Source: Gigaspora rosea
Taxonomy: Eukaryota > Glomeromycota > Glomeromycetes > Diversisporales > Gigasporaceae
Direction: 5' to 3'
DNA length: 64,000 nucleotides
Assembly: GCA_003550325.1 (NCBI GenBank)
Contig: QKWP01001075.1
Coordinates: 34,833 to 98,832, forward strand
The translations under genes and the position numbers were made by a program. Below the pieces are notes generated by a model that ran no database searches, had not been told where the DNA came from, and worked only from the letters and a program-made list of their open reading frames with translations. Every line of letters starts with the position of its first letter. Within the stretch, counting starts at the first letter, position 1. Positions 1-11,797 of the stretch are shown one piece after another.

Positions 1-1164
1 AAATAATACTTGGTGCTATATTATTGGTAGCTATCTTCACAAATGTATAATAATATGTGTATGTTAGTCAAATACTTTTAAATGAAATGTCGGATTATCC
101 CGGCCATAAAATAATCATTTTAGGTAATTATTGTACAATTACCAATTAGTAATAGCATAACTTTTTATGATTGAGATAAACATCAAAATATTTATTAGTT
201 AATAAGTCTGTAATTATTATTTTATTACAAATAACAAAGTCAATGAATAGAACAAATTATCTTTTAAATTACGTAATAAAATTTATAATAATCATAGATT
301 ATCGCGTTGAGATAAATGACTTTGGGGTTGTGTCACTTGCAGGAATAAATATGCGCGACGGCAACTTTTCTTTAATAAATTTTTATAATAAACATGTAAA
401 ATAATTTTTCTTCAAAGCTTTAAAAAGCCGGATCGATGTTTTCGAATCATCATTTGACATTGGCGATCTCATGTTCAATGAAAGAATGTGGGTATGAATA
501 TGAAGAATGTCGAAGATATAAGATGGCAATCGGGAAAATACGTAAGAATGAAATAAGTATAGTCATGCGATTGTATTTATTAGTAATGAAGCATTATTAG
601 GTAATAATAAATTTGTAGCTGGATTTTGGCACTATTCTATAATCAATTGATTAATAATGCACTTCATTGATAGTGTCATCCGCATGCATTCTAACTGGAA
701 AAACTGGAATCGATGCTTAGATAACTAGTTTAGGTTACATGAATGCAAAAAAAGCAGTAACCGTGTGTTTTCGTAAATTAAAGAATGAGAAGCAATAATA
801 AAACAAAGCGATTTTCTGAAAAACATTTCCCAAAAAGATATAATTCCGAAAAAATCGGCCAGTACAGCTAGCGTCAGCTAATTTGTTATATCCTTTCTGA
901 AATTCGATCTAAATTATGTATGCATATTGATTAAAAAAATGTTTCACCAAGAGAAAACATTAGTAATATATTTAATTAAATAATATAGGTAATATTGTGT
1001 ATTTAATATAGACCTTTGTTTACCATAAATATAGTTGAGAAACAAATAGTTATAATTCCCGTCGCGTTTCGCAATTAATAATCATTATCTTTTATCCTGA
1101 ATTAATTAAAAAACAAATTGGTTTAGACCAAATTAACAATTAAACAAATTAAAACCCGATCAAA

Positions 1165-1265
1165 AAATGCACCAATATACAATGACATTGCATTCTGCAC
1201 TCTCGTGCCTATTAATTGTGTACTGATTATATAAATCTCCTCGTCAATTATTTATATAAAAACGG
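1165..1265 (+). promoter_or_regulatory. Core promoter of micro-gene copy A (CCAAT and TATA boxes)
   Basis: CCAAT lies at 1172-1176 and a TATA box (tatataaaaacgg) at about 1253-1264, roughly 100 bp before the ATG. Both elements and the following pyrimidine-rich stretch recur at the same relative places in copies B and C, while the flanks have diverged more. A second TATA-like tataaat lies at about 1230. The transcription start is inferred, not seen. Confidence 0.6.
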
Positions 1266-1289
1266 TTGCTCTCCTCCCTCATCCGATCA

Positions 1290-1320
<31 letters not shown>

Positions 1321-1362
1321 AATAAAAAACAAATAAATAAAAATAAAAAAGAAATTTCCAAC

Positions 1363-1509
1363 ATGGATACGGATCAAACTATTTCTGTTGCTATGCAAAA
1401 ACATTTAATCGAAGGTGCCGGTTTCGAATTGTTCAAAACAATTACTCGCCAAAATGTAGAGTTGCCGGTCAATTTGATTGACTTGTATGCTGGAATTCCT
1501 TTTCAATAG
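1363..1509 (+). CDS. Conserved 48-aa micropeptide, copy A
   Basis: I do not recognise the family. The 48-residue product starts MDTDQTISVAMQKHLIEG and ends YAGIPFQ, followed by TAG. It has no signal peptide or membrane segment; it mixes a likely amphipathic helix (residues 5-18) with a short hydrophobic C-terminus. Against copy C it lacks one codon and carries three extra codons, so both indels keep the frame. The start is the first ATG after an A-rich leader of about 100 bp downstream of the TATA box. The stop codon touches an intron donor. Relatives are copies B (20585) and C (34849). Seen: frame conservation and the shared promoter. Inferred: that the peptide is made and selected. It could instead be a leader ORF on a longer RNA. 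Confidence 0.6.
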   Translation: MDTDQTISVAMQKHLIEGAGFELFKTITRQNVELPVNLIDLYAGIPFQ

Positions 1510-1583
1510 GTAAAGATATATTTATTTTAAGCTAAAGGATTCTGGTGAATTAAAATGCGATTCAATTTTTTTCTGTTTTTTAG
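1510..1583 (+). other. Intron directly after the stop codon, copy A
   Basis: The 74-bp interval begins gtaaagatat right after TAG, so the exon end AG is also the end of the stop codon. It ends in a T-rich tract and ttttttag. The first ~28 bp of the donor side and the exon after the acceptor (gaa-taTTTTCgTATAATT) are shared by all three copies, while the polypyrimidine tract varies in length. Splicing is inferred from this pattern. Confidence 0.55.
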
Positions 1584-1841
1584 GAAATATTTTCATATAA
1601 TTAAAATTATACGATTTTTTCTTTAAATTTCATTTTTCTCTAATATAGATTTTATTTACAAATATAGACTTAGATCTCTTTTAGATTCTAAATACTTTAA
1701 TCATCAAAAATATATTAGATACTTTTTCATACAATATATTTAAATATATTTTAATTTGACTAATTGATAACTTATATGTATAATTCGCATACGCACCTAT
1801 GCGTTCATTATTGTACAACATCACATGATGCAAAATTTCCG

Positions 1842-2001
1842 GATGATGTAATCTACTTTTTTTCCGGCGATGTTTTCCTGAAACGGAAAATAGAAATCAC
1901 AGTTGGAAGTAGTATTATTAAGCTATTAAATTATATATAAAAAATTGGAGAATTTCCGGAAATTGACATCATTAAACGGAAAACTCCGGCATTTTACAAT
2001 A
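1842..2001 (+). mobile_element. Small insertion rich in TTTCCGG motifs, possible hAT-like MITE
   Basis: This segment is absent from unit B, where the flanks continue directly. It holds several direct and inverted copies of TTTCCGG/CCGGAAA. The ends are weakly inverted (CAAAATTTCCGGA against TAAAATGCCGGAG). No target duplication is visible. Confidence 0.35.
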
Positions 2002-2310
2002 GGTTTTTTGTTCTCTGGTTTAGTAGGGATTTATATTTTTATAAACCTATTGCACTTACACAAAATCATCACAAACTTTTATTCTAATATGCCACAAATT
2101 TAAATAATAAATAAAATTTTATTCTAAATGTGATATACAGAAAAACGTCTTATGATTCATAAAAAAATTGAAAATGAAAAATAGAAATAATTCAGAGATA
2201 ATTTTTTGATATTAGCAAACTTTTTGATAAAATTTCGAAAGAAAATTTACAATTGTAAAATATATTACAAATAAAAATAAATAGAATTTGTAGATCATTG
2301 ATTTTGAGGA

Positions 2311-2639
2311 CAGGGACACGAAGATATTATTTCAATTCTAAGCAAAAATTTCGATTAATTTAACCAAAAATTTCGATTTATTTCGATTTTAGCCAGAATT
2401 AGATTTGAGTTAGCCGTAATCATGTGGTCCCAACTGGAATTAAAAAATATCACACATTCATTTTTTGAAACCATTTGAAAAATCGCAATCACATGACAGG
2501 CACAACCAAAAGCCAATCATTTTATATCACATGATTAAATTTCTAATAGAAAATAGAAAAAAATTCAATAATTTTCGATTTGGGCAAAAAATTTCGATTT
2601 CTTTTGAAAAATAGCTTTCGAAAAATTTCCGTGTCCCTG
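2311..2639 (+). mobile_element. TIR element (CAGGGACACG ends) with TTTCGATTT repeats
   Basis: The element starts CAGGGACACG and ends CGTGTCCCTG, a perfect 10-bp inverted repeat. Inside, the motif TTTCGATTT/AAATCGAAA recurs near both ends. There is no coding capacity. A solo LTR is inserted at its right terminus, so any 8-bp duplication cannot be checked cleanly. The CAGGG end is hAT-like. Confidence 0.6.
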
Positions 2640-3123
2640 TGTTACGACTTTAAATTTTTTTTTTTTTTATTACATTATTATTTTATTAGTACGTATTGTA
2701 TTATTTCATTATTTTCTTATTTGGGATAGTATGGGAATGATCGTCATAGCATGTAGGAGTTATGAACTCTCGGAAGGAGTTATGAACTCCCGGGAGGGAC
2801 TAAAGACTCCCGGAAGGAGCTAAAAGCTCCCGGGAGTAGCTAAAGACTCTCGATAGGAGCTCAAGACTTCAGCTCAAATCCACAAATATATAAAGAGGAG
2901 GTTTCAGCGGTGAATGGAAAGGAAGGTGATCGATTGTAAATAGTCTTAGTATTGTGGTAATAATCCGATGTATTGAATTATCTTATTAATAAAGAGAAAC
3001 CTTATACCCGAAATTATGTGTGTTAGTTTATCAATTTAAATCATTTAACCTTAAGCACCTATTTGTTCACGATCGAAGCTAAATTGGTGCAAACCCTACA
3101 AAGCTCTCCCACCGATCGTAACA
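2640..3123 (+). mobile_element. Solo LTR (484 bp) with 4-bp target duplication
   Basis: It starts TGTTACGAC and ends TCGTAACA; the outermost 8 bp are perfect inverted copies. It is flanked by cctg at 2636-2639 and 3124-3127. LTR-type signals follow in order: a tandem repeat in the upstream part (2755-2870), a TATA-like tatataaagagg near 2887, and aataaagag near 2989. No internal retroelement sequence adjoins it. A second solo LTR of the same architecture lies at 17921-18675. Confidence 0.75.
2755..2870 (+). repeat. 20-bp minisatellite in the LTR
   Basis: About six units of 20 bp (consensus aggagttatgaactcccggg) with point differences. Each unit is itself partly palindromic (GAGTT..AACTC, CCCGGG). 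Its place upstream of the TATA-like box suggests U3 enhancer-type repeats. Confidence 0.8.
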
Positions 3124-3149
3124 CCTGCATAGTGATGGCGCAAAAATTT

Positions 3150-3427
3150 AACTACCCCAAGAACACCTCCGCTTTGTCAAAAATCGCATATTTCTTGAAA
3201 AGCCGCATAAGAAACCACCTTTCATATTCTAACAAAAAAAATTCCGCATCAAATTTTAGTATATACTCTGCTTTCTAACCTTGCCCTAACCTTACCCTAA
3301 CTCTAACTCAATGTCTCTAACTTAATGTTAAAAGCTTATTACTCTTAAATTCGATTGTTTTGATTTCACGTTACACCTGATCTCCAATTCTGATTGGTTA
3401 ATTTTTGGAGGTGTTCTTGGGGTAGTT
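3150..3427 (+). mobile_element. MITE with perfect 21-bp terminal inverted repeats
   Basis: The left end 3150-3170 (AACTACCCCAAGAACACC..) is exactly repeated in inverse at 3407-3427. The interior carries ccctaa-like stretches and a gattggtt segment that also occur in MITEs with quite different ends. The ORF over its left part is not conserved. No clear target duplication. Confidence 0.75.
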
Positions 3428-3934
3428 CAAAAACTTGTTGGTCCCGTGATCACCGGACCAATCGGACCAAAACTTAAGCTCGGAAAAATATCTAAGACAA
3501 GTTGATATTTATAATTTTGATCCAACACTAGCGCTAATTAAGATCCTTGGCTCAATCAGCACCGTATACATGTGTGCCTAAAAAATTGCCCATCTTAATA
3601 AAAAAAGTAATTACGGCATTTAGGGAGCCGAAATTAGTCTTATATAGTGCCAAATTAATTTTCCTATTTGCCGAATTTTTTGGAACTCTTTTCATCATAA
3701 TACATCATATAGTATAGCTATTTCGGAGGGTTCCATATAAAAAACTTAGCAGTGCCAGAAAATACTTTTTTCAAAAATAATTTAGGCAACATGTATACGA
3801 TCAGCTCGAATACCATTAGACCGGTAATTTTTGCGTCATGATTATGGTATTCGATTTTGAAATAATACATCACTGATTTAATTCGGAATCAGAAACTTGA
3901 ACCTTAGGTCTGAAATCCCCTATTTTTTTCGATA

Positions 3935-3995
3935 ATCTTTTATAAAATGATTATTCCATAACTAGGAAGGACGGTTTGCCCGGTCTGCAATATTA
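3935..3995 (-). other. Inverted block relative to units B and C
   Basis: The reverse complement of this stretch (gcaaaccgtccttcctagtt...) matches 35453-35510 in unit C and about 21187-21235 in unit B at high identity, although the neighbouring unit sequence is in direct orientation. A local inversion in unit A is the simplest reading. Confidence 0.6.
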
Positions 3996-6151
3996 TCTCC
4001 AGATAACTCCTATTTTATTTTCTATTTCGACATTTCAAAACAGAAAAGGACTTTTGAACTCCATATTTTCAAAATTAGTTAACTCTGAAACCCCCTAATA
4101 AAAGGAATTATTCTTCCGATTTTAACTTATTAAGCCATATATATATTAATGAAAATATATATTGGCTAAGTGCTGCAAAAAGGAAGGAATTATAAATTTT
4201 TTCAAGTTTTTTTCAATTTAGAAAAAGATCCGAATCATTTTTCACTTAAATCACAAAAGCAGTTATATTAAAAATTGTAGTATAGCTATTTTATATTTTC
4301 TTATAATTTGTCATAATACTGTAATATTTATAACATCTTTCGAAGATCTTGATTTCCCTTTTGTTTGCAGCACTTCGTGTGTGTTATGTTACCTTTTGGA
4401 TCTGTCGTGATAAAATCTTATTTATTTGGGTAATTTCTTGCATCCACGTGAAAATTATGTAATATGCGCATATTTATTTGATGATTTGTGCAACAAGTGA
4501 AGCAGTCATCATTAATAAAAGATACCGCATTCAGAACAAATTGCCGGAGTACATATTTTCCAAAAATAAATTTATATTACTATATTATATCTCGTTATAT
4601 CATTAATAAAGTATCAACTGGTTAGCGTTTTTTTTTTGTTCATGAATAATTAATAATAAAACAACATTAAAGCTGTAAAATTAAAATAAATATATAGATA
4701 TAAAGATATATATATTCACATGGTTGTTACTTAATCTAATAATGCGTGTAAATAACGTGAAAAAAAAATACGCAATTGACAGTAGAGGCATGAATTTAAC
4801 ATATCAATGTTCAAGTAATATTGGTAATAATAATTGATTCAGTTACAATCAAAGTTTTCCTCTCTTTATCTCGGATTTTGTATGCCGAAACTTACAATGC
4901 TATATAACAAAGTTACGGATTATCAACTTTTTGGCTTCTAGTACTACCTACTATATTCGGTGATCATGAATGCATTTAAGTTGCGGAATATTATGAAATG
5001 AATAATCTTGTGTTCTTGTGTTATTTTTAATGTCCTACCTCGCACATAAGCATCATAACTCCTTTAAAATATTTAACAAACTAAGTTAGACATACCTTGT
5101 GGTTATACTAAATTTTCTATACACTGCCATCATTTAAGTTCTACTGACGATTGTCCTTAATTGTTTGTCATCATTCGGCCGATAAGCCTCATACAGTACG
5201 CCATAACCGAGAAGTTCATAGTCTCAATCATAATGGCATCAACTCTTCCTATCGTGAGTATTTATGGTCAGTTACGTAATGTTGTGCGTCAAATTGAAAT
5301 TTGCGTCAGATCAAAATTTCAATGCTGAGTTTCATTAGGGTCAAAGTGAAACCCTATGTTAGGATAAGGATAAGCATTAGTGGCATTATCTGACGCAAAT
5401 TTTTAATTTGACGTACATCTTAAAGATACACATTGAATTAAAATAATCTTATGATCAACATGAATAAATTGAATTGCAATAGTAAATCTTCATTTATGAT
5501 CTACAAGCCTGCCTATTGAGTTGATGTGAATAAATTGAATCGAAATAAAATTAAGATGTAAAAATATCATAAACTTCAATAACTTAAATGCGTCGATTAA
5601 AAATGACTATTAAAACACTCGCTAAATAAATTGAACCCGAATGAGGAATAAAATGTGAGGAAGCAGTAAATTTCATTAGTTTGAATAGCACTTCAATTAT
5701 AATAGTCTTTATTTTAATCTGCTAAGATGATCGACTTGAATAATTAATAAGATTTAATAATAAATATTGCTAAATAGCTATGAGTTTAATACGAATAAAT
5801 TACTTAAATATTAATAAAAATAATCTTAATCATGAATAGCTTGTCTTTAAATACTTGAATTGAACTCACACATTAATCAACTCAAATAAAATTGAACTGT
5901 ACAAAAGATGTACTTCTAATGTGACGATGCAATAATAGTGACTAAACTTTTGTCAAATTTTACTAATTTGGCAGTTTGACTGATTGACGAAGACTTTTAC
6001 CTACAGTGAGTGTCCTCAAATGCTTGCAGTATTTATAAATTGGACCCATTTATTTAAATATTAAAACTGCATCACACTACTTTAAACTAGGGAACGGCGG
6101 GGCTGGGGTTTTATTTATTAGGGCCTAAGAATAAAAAATGTATAACATATA

Positions 6152-6261
6152 TACCGTAAAATCTCGAAATAGCGGGCATGGGCGTCATTTAGGATATTGG
6201 CCCGAATTAAGCTTAATTCGGGCCAAGATTCGAAATGACGCTATTTCGAGATTTTACGGTA
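6152..6261 (+). mobile_element. Palindromic MITE with TA ends
   Basis: A near-perfect hairpin starting taccgtaaaatctcgaaa, with the reverse at the other end. The central part (ggcccgaattaagctt...) is shared with the MITE at 29725-29844. The TA-flanked ends suggest a Tc1/mariner-type MITE. Confidence 0.75.
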
Positions 6262-7404
6262 TATATGTGAATAATAGAATGTAACGTGTTAATTTTAAAT
6301 AGCATACTTTTAAGTTTATATTAATACGCATACATATAATAGACATCAGCCTCAATTATTAACTCATAAAGAACATAAACTCTGCTCTTCAGTTAATCTC
6401 TGCTATAAACATGTACCTTCCGATTTTTGCAATCTAAAATAAACTATTAAAGAAAGGTCTGCAAGAGCATGAATTCTTGGAACAATTAAAGCATCAATCA
6501 TTGAAGAGCGCAATTAAAAGCTAATTACATTCCTCTTTGAAGGTTATATACAATAAATATAGGATGAATCTGTGCGATAAGCATTTCTTCAACTTGAATG
6601 TTTGAGGAAATTTATTGGGAATTCCTTCTAAAATAAAAATTTTAACTTCACATTATATTTTTAGGGATTTATTTTATACTGCTATAGCATTTACTTAATA
6701 ATAATTTCAAACTGAACTGTAGTATTATTCGTATCATTAATGCCTTTACTAATTCGTTATGAAAATATGATGATCTAGATTTTAAAATGTTGAATGGGCT
6801 TTAATTTCCTTTATGTTTGGAACATTCCCTTTAATAATCACATTAAAATCTTCCCCGTTCTCTAAATGATCAATATAATTATTTTGAAAGGTTTTCAAAA
6901 ATTTGATCGTCATGTCTCAATAGCTTTGTAATACAAAGATTTGTATTTATTCATGCTTTATGCCCAATGTTGCTATTTTTTGAATCAATAACAGCGTCAA
7001 GATCATAGGAAGTACAATCATATGGTTGATTAATTTTTTTTAATTTTTATAAATTTATTCGTGATTGCCCGTGATAATTATCCAATCAACGAATTCATAA
7101 AGTAGACAGAATTTATACCAAAGAAACTTATAAGCTATCATCTATTAATTACCTTAATTAATCATATATTCAAGTAGCAATTCTATTTTAATTATTATTA
7201 TCTTTGCTAGAATACATATCACTTGTATATTTCTTTAGTAATTACTCATATTTGTACCTGTCAAAAGGAAAAATTCCAATACCACATATTTATATCTATA
7301 CTAAAACCATATTTATATCTACATACTTAATAAATTCTATACAATATTAAAGTAAAATAAGTATTTAGATTATTTTTTTCTTTTTAATTTTTTTTTAATT
7401 TTAG
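6262..7404. other. AT-rich stretch without recognised features
   Basis: No ORF of note, no terminal repeats and no RNA gene signature were seen. Confidence 0.4.
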
Positions 7405-8400
7405 CATCCGTCTTGGGACTTAGGACCTTTTTATTCAATATATTAGGGCCGTTGGTGACCCTCTAGGGGTCATCAGCAATTGTTACATTAACAAGAGTAC
7501 AACTAGCCACACCTGCAACTTTGGTTGCCTATTTAAGTAGCCACCCTAAGGTTCTACACTAGCTGCCATACCTGCAACCCACATACTGGCCTTGCCTATT
7601 TAAACCCTCTAATTCCTGTCCCTCCTGCCAACCCATCCTGTATCACTGAAACACAATGTTTGTGTTCCAGATGCTTATCCCTTGTCCTTAGGACCTAGCT
7701 GGGCAATCCCAGTCCTGTTATCCTCGACAGAAGACTTGGTAGAGCAGTACCTGCTCCTATTACAGGTATACACCTACACTTTGGTAATTGTCACTATGGC
7801 TGTGGCCAATACTTGCAATCTTACCAATATCTACTTCTGCCCTTGTGAAATTTACCAACCCCAGTACTCTTCCCTTTTTTCTACTGGAATCCTTTTCCCT
7901 AGTGTTCCAAACTACCAATCCAGTTAGCCTAGAAGAATTGGTTAGCAAAGCTTTAGGTGCCTTATTGTCTCCCTTTCCTTGGTTTATGCTTCTTTAATAC
8001 ATGCTCTTTTTCTATAGTGTAACTCTGGTGGTCAGGTTGGTATGCCCTTTTTGCCATAGAGGCTCTTGCCCATTCATTTCTCCAGTCAGTCACCTTCTGG
8101 TTCCAGTTCAGTTACTGTTGAAAGCCAGCTACTCTCCACTTAGATCTTGTCAAGCCTGTTTTTGCTCTGCTATGTTCCTAGGATTTTTGCACCTTTTTCT
8201 CTCTTATGTAGTGCTACCAAAGTTAGTCAGCTTCAAATAGTGCTTCCTTTCTTCTTGTGTAATATTGCTACTACCAAGTCAGTTAGTCTACCAAATGCTT
8301 TCTTCTTTTCTCTCATATAATATTACCCAAATTAGTTTGCTCCCAAAGATTTAGTATAATTCAGGTTACAGATCCTATGATTTAATTTGGCACAGAGATT
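7405..8400. other. GC-richer block of unknown origin
   Basis: This kilobase has clearly higher GC than its surroundings and is purine-rich on the minus strand. Two similar phrases containing cctgcaac...ctatttaa lie at about 7510-7610. A degenerate tandem repeat of about 60-65 bp runs over 8190-8345 (ctaccaaagttagtc-like phrases). Short ORFs on both strands (e.g. 7682-7927 +, 7760-7948 -) overlap each other and match nothing I know. It is probably part of an unclassified retroelement. Confidence 0.35.
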
Positions 8401-8439
8401 ATGCAGTTACACTATATTGCAAATAATGTTAATTTTAAT

Positions 8440-8890
8440 GGTGTAATCATTCCTTATGGAATTTGAACTTGGAACAACTACCCCAGTAGCAGCAACAGAT
8501 TTTCACTAATCTGCAATCTAGAAGATTTGATAATTTTTTACATAATATTGTTTACAAACACATTAAAAAATTTTTGAACTTATATAAGTTAGGGTTAGGG
8601 CCTATAATAAAGTTAGAGTTAGAAGGTTTTTTAAGTAAAAATTTTTTTGTTAGAGCAGTTTCTTATACAAATTTTCTTGATATAAGCAATTTCTAAAAAA
8701 GCAAATATTTTGTTTTGATTTTTCTAATTGTATTATATTATATCAAAACAAGACTTACTATTGGATAAAACATATAGATCCTCACATGATCAGTAAAAAT
8801 CTGTCAGTGCTACTGGGTAGTAAACTTGGAACCTTCTAACTATATAGACTTGGAGGTGACAACAAACCAACTACACTATGTTACCACACT
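8440..8890 (-). mobile_element. tRNA-derived SINE head, split by a MITE
   Basis: Read on the minus strand from about 8890, an A-box-like tagtgtagttggtt is followed after about 45 nt by ggttccaagttcaaattcc, whose T-arm-like gttcaaattc matches the RNA polymerase III B box. The B box is complete only when the MITE at 8476-8822 is skipped. No convincing cloverleaf or anticodon can be assigned, so this is a SINE head or decayed tRNA, not a functional tRNA. The tail side is not delimited. Confidence 0.5.
8476..8822 (+). mobile_element. MITE inserted in the SINE, with 9-10 bp target duplication
   Basis: The ends are inverted: aactaccccagtagc on the left, gctactgggtagt on the right, extending as cagattttcactaatc against gatcagtaaaaatctg. 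It is flanked by aacttggaac at 8466-8475 and 8823-8832. The interior has a ttagggttaggg stretch like many other MITEs here. Confidence 0.65.
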
Positions 8891-8917
8891 TATTTAGATT
8901 ATTTAATACTTAAAATA

Positions 8918-9108
8918 TACAGAAAACCCTTCCTAAATGCACACTCTTGGAACTAAACTTTATTGATATGCACTTAGAGAACAATAAGAAAAAGTGCATT
9001 TATGGAAGTTATCTATATTTTTGGTCCAAATTAAGCATGTATTTAGAGAGGATGTGCACTTAGGAAAGGTGCACTTAGGAAAGGTGCACTTAGGAAGGAT
9101 TCTTTGTA
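8918..9108 (+). mobile_element. TA-ended MITE with TTCCTAAATGCAC repeats
   Basis: The left end tacagaaaacccttcctaaa is mirrored by ttaggaaggattctttgta. The motif gtgcacttaggaa recurs three times near the right end. It is related in style to the MITE at 24130-24476. Confidence 0.65.
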
Positions 9109-9447
9109 ATATTAAAAGCTTATAAATTTTTTATTTTAGAATTAAAGTTTACTTAAAATTTTTGATTATTTTTTTATTTGAGTATTTTTTGTATACAATA
9201 CCTGTATATAGCTAATACTAGCAAATAATAAATAGTGGACTAAAAAATTAATTGTTAGATTTTTTGTAATACTTTTATTTAATATCATGTGATAAAAAAT
9301 TAGGCTTTGTTAATCATTGTAGTGCAGACTTCTAATATATAGTATAATGTAACATGATCAGAGTTTTCTTTAACAGAATTTTTTTCATCATCTTTCACCA
9401 ACTATATAGATTTGTCATTCATTTTATTAATGCACATTATTACACAT

Positions 9448-9588
9448 ATAGCTGCAAACATTTGAAAGGTCTGAGATAGTGACATCACTATGTCACTCTT
9501 ATGTCATATAAAATTGAGGTAGTGACGTCAATATGTCACTCTACACCCCTGCCTTTTGTTAATTGATGTTCAAATGTCTGCGGCTCTA
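9448..9588 (+). mobile_element. Short MITE
   Basis: The ends tagctgcaaacatttgaa and ttcaaatgtctgcggctcta are inverted copies with a few differences. Inside are two copies of a tgacatcactatgtcact-like palindrome. Confidence 0.5.
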
Positions 9589-10641
9589 ATTAACATTATC
9601 CTCTTGTATATAAAAATACTTGTTCAATATTACATATGCCATATAACTATATTACTAGCCAAATATGGCTCTTGTATTAGAGAAAAATCAAAGTTTATAC
9701 TAGCACAAATATGAATATAAAGTTTATACAATATTTTACTAAAAAAATATTGTAGATAATATTTTTAAAAATTATGTTAATCTAGTGTTGATAATTGATA
9801 ATAAATTTACAAATTATAAATTTGACAAAAAATCAAAAAATTGGATTCTTTTATTTATAAAATAACTTAACAAAATTTGAGAAATTATAAATTTTATAAG
9901 ATTAAGTTGAATTAATAATAATTCTGCCTGTTTTGAATAAACAAAAAGCTATAAGAACATGTTGGACATGTAATAATTCATGATTTTTTGAATTAACAAA
10001 ATACTGTAAAAACATATTACAATAAAATGCTTTCATAAAAAATATTTATTATATTTTAATAAAGTAATAATGAATTTTTACATTTACTATATCTGATGTT
10101 ATGGTTGAATCATATATTTAATAGTTTATATACAAAAATTTAGGGTTTATATTAGAAGGCAATTCGCCAAAGGTGTGATATTAGTGATTGGTATTAATTT
10201 TATTTAATTAATTTATTAAAAGAATTTATTAAGAGAAATTTATTAAATAATTTATATTTTAATATTGGAATCCTATAAAATAATTTTTTAACAATAGTGA
10301 AATCTTATTGTTTTTATAACTTCAACTATCTTAAAGAATTCACAGGGCTTAGAAGTAATTATTTTAAAAAAATTTAAGAAATTAATTCTAAAATAGGGGC
10401 TTACAATAATAATTATAGTATAAAAGGCTTTACATCACTTATTGCAATCTTTTATATTGTAGCCACTTGTAACTATATCTTGATTTTTTATCTTCTTTTT
10501 ATGTGAACTTGTTCTCCAGATATTTGAGTTGTTTGAGTTTCATATTTGTTTGTTTATCTTGTTTAGCTGACAAGCCTTACCCATGAGTATAAACATTTAG
10601 CCTCAAATAGAGTAGCATTTACTTCCTTTAATTACAAGCTT
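9589..10641. other. AT-rich stretch without recognised features
   Basis: Long AT runs and no coding, RNA or repeat signature beyond simple AT bias. Confidence 0.4.
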
Positions 10642-10656
10642 ACTATGTCTGATTTT

Positions 10657-11797
10657 TTTTTTTTTATTTTTTTTTTCTCTAAGCGAGATCTTGCCTCAGA
10701 TTTTATTATTTAATATAAGTGACACTGTGCATTATATTGTGCAGTTATAATTACATTAATTTTTACTAAACTAAGGCTTAGGCTACTTTACCTACAATCT
10801 AGGCTTGGCTAAGAACAGCAATTAACTCAATTAAATTGCCGCTACTTAGTCGTTGAAAAGGAAGTGTATAAATTTAAGAGAGACCTATTGCCTGCCCTTA
10901 GCCAAAACGATCAAAGACCAAGCTTATGCTGTGAAAATTTCTATGTCTAATTACAAAGAGCTATTTATACATTTTATAGAAAGAAAACACAGATTGAATA
11001 CATGTTTAAGTTGAAGGTAATGATATGTTGGAGGTAGGTAGAAATGTAGTTGTAGTAGATAGTTTTCGGTCGGTTAGTCGTAATGGTAGTAGTTAGATAA
11101 GAAAGTAGTCAGAATGTATAGTGGATAGCCAGCTCGATCACATGTTTAGGTTAGTTCATTATGGGAATCGGTTTGGTAATGTGTATTGTTGTTGTGTGAT
11201 ATTGTAGGTCAGTAGGTCGATTTGGTACATGGATCACATGGAATAGATGACATGTTGTATTTGTTGCATTGATTGGGTAACGTGTTATTGTTGTTGCTAT
11301 TTTGATTTGTTAAAGATCATTCCTTTTTTGTAGATAATAATGTAATTGTTTAATTTGATGGGGGTAAGCTAGAATGCCCACTTTTGAGTAAATTTCTGTG
11401 TCGTTTTGTGAAAGTATATGGGTATTTAGTATTTGGGTTGTAGTAACGGTGACTAAAAATTGTGATATAGTATATATGGTTGTAGCTCTAATGATAGAGT
11501 ATAGTTGTATAGTTGTATAATAAAGTGTGTTCTTAGTGTTAGGCTTAAGTAAAATGTTTAACGTACTAGTTTCTTTGCTGAGCCAAAGATACTAGTTGTA
11601 AAAGTAATATTTGACAAGTTTAGTAACAGTTTACGCAGACTAAAGAGGAGTGGGTAACCAGCTTATAGAGAGTGATGATAGTTGGAAAACGTTCGTGTAC
11701 AGTATAACTGTATATTTTTGCTTATTTAAGCCGCTGAAAAAAGGTTATGGGTAAAAACATAATAAAATGGAGATCAGCGAAAAGAGTTAAGATTTTA
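10657..11797 (-). mobile_element. Retrocopy of a ~1.1-kb polyadenylated RNA with no ORF
   Basis: A 15-bp direct repeat (actatgtctgatttt) flanks the segment at 10642-10656 and 11798-11812. At the left inner edge is a long interrupted T-run, i.e. an A-tail on the minus strand, preceded by AATAAA (plus-strand 10702-10707) at about 25 nt. This is the hallmark of LINE-driven target-primed insertion. Neither strand has an ORF of 60 codons. The minus strand is strongly A/C rich. It may be a non-coding RNA copy, a long SINE-like family or a 5'-truncated LINE without coding sequence. Confidence 0.7.

Larger units (their letters stand above)
1..6088 (+). repeat. Segmental duplication unit A
   Basis: This unit aligns collinearly with unit B (17686-27170) and unit C (33296-36245). 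Anchor blocks include 20-130 (matches 19340-19450 and 33955-34110), the micro-gene region 1165-1660, 4100-4160, 4555-5270 (matches 22855-23540) and 5560-6088 (matches 26200-26745). It is cut by the window start. Private insertions absent from B include 1842-2001, 2311-3123 and 3150-3427. Apart from the micro-gene, the rest (1-1160, 1660-2300, 3430-6088) shows no ORF kept in the sister units, so I see no other gene in it. Confidence 0.75.

Noticed and set aside
6152..6261. Strong hairpin as a transcription terminator
   Set aside because: It has transposon-like TA ends and a sister copy at 29725-29844, and no gene ends next to it.
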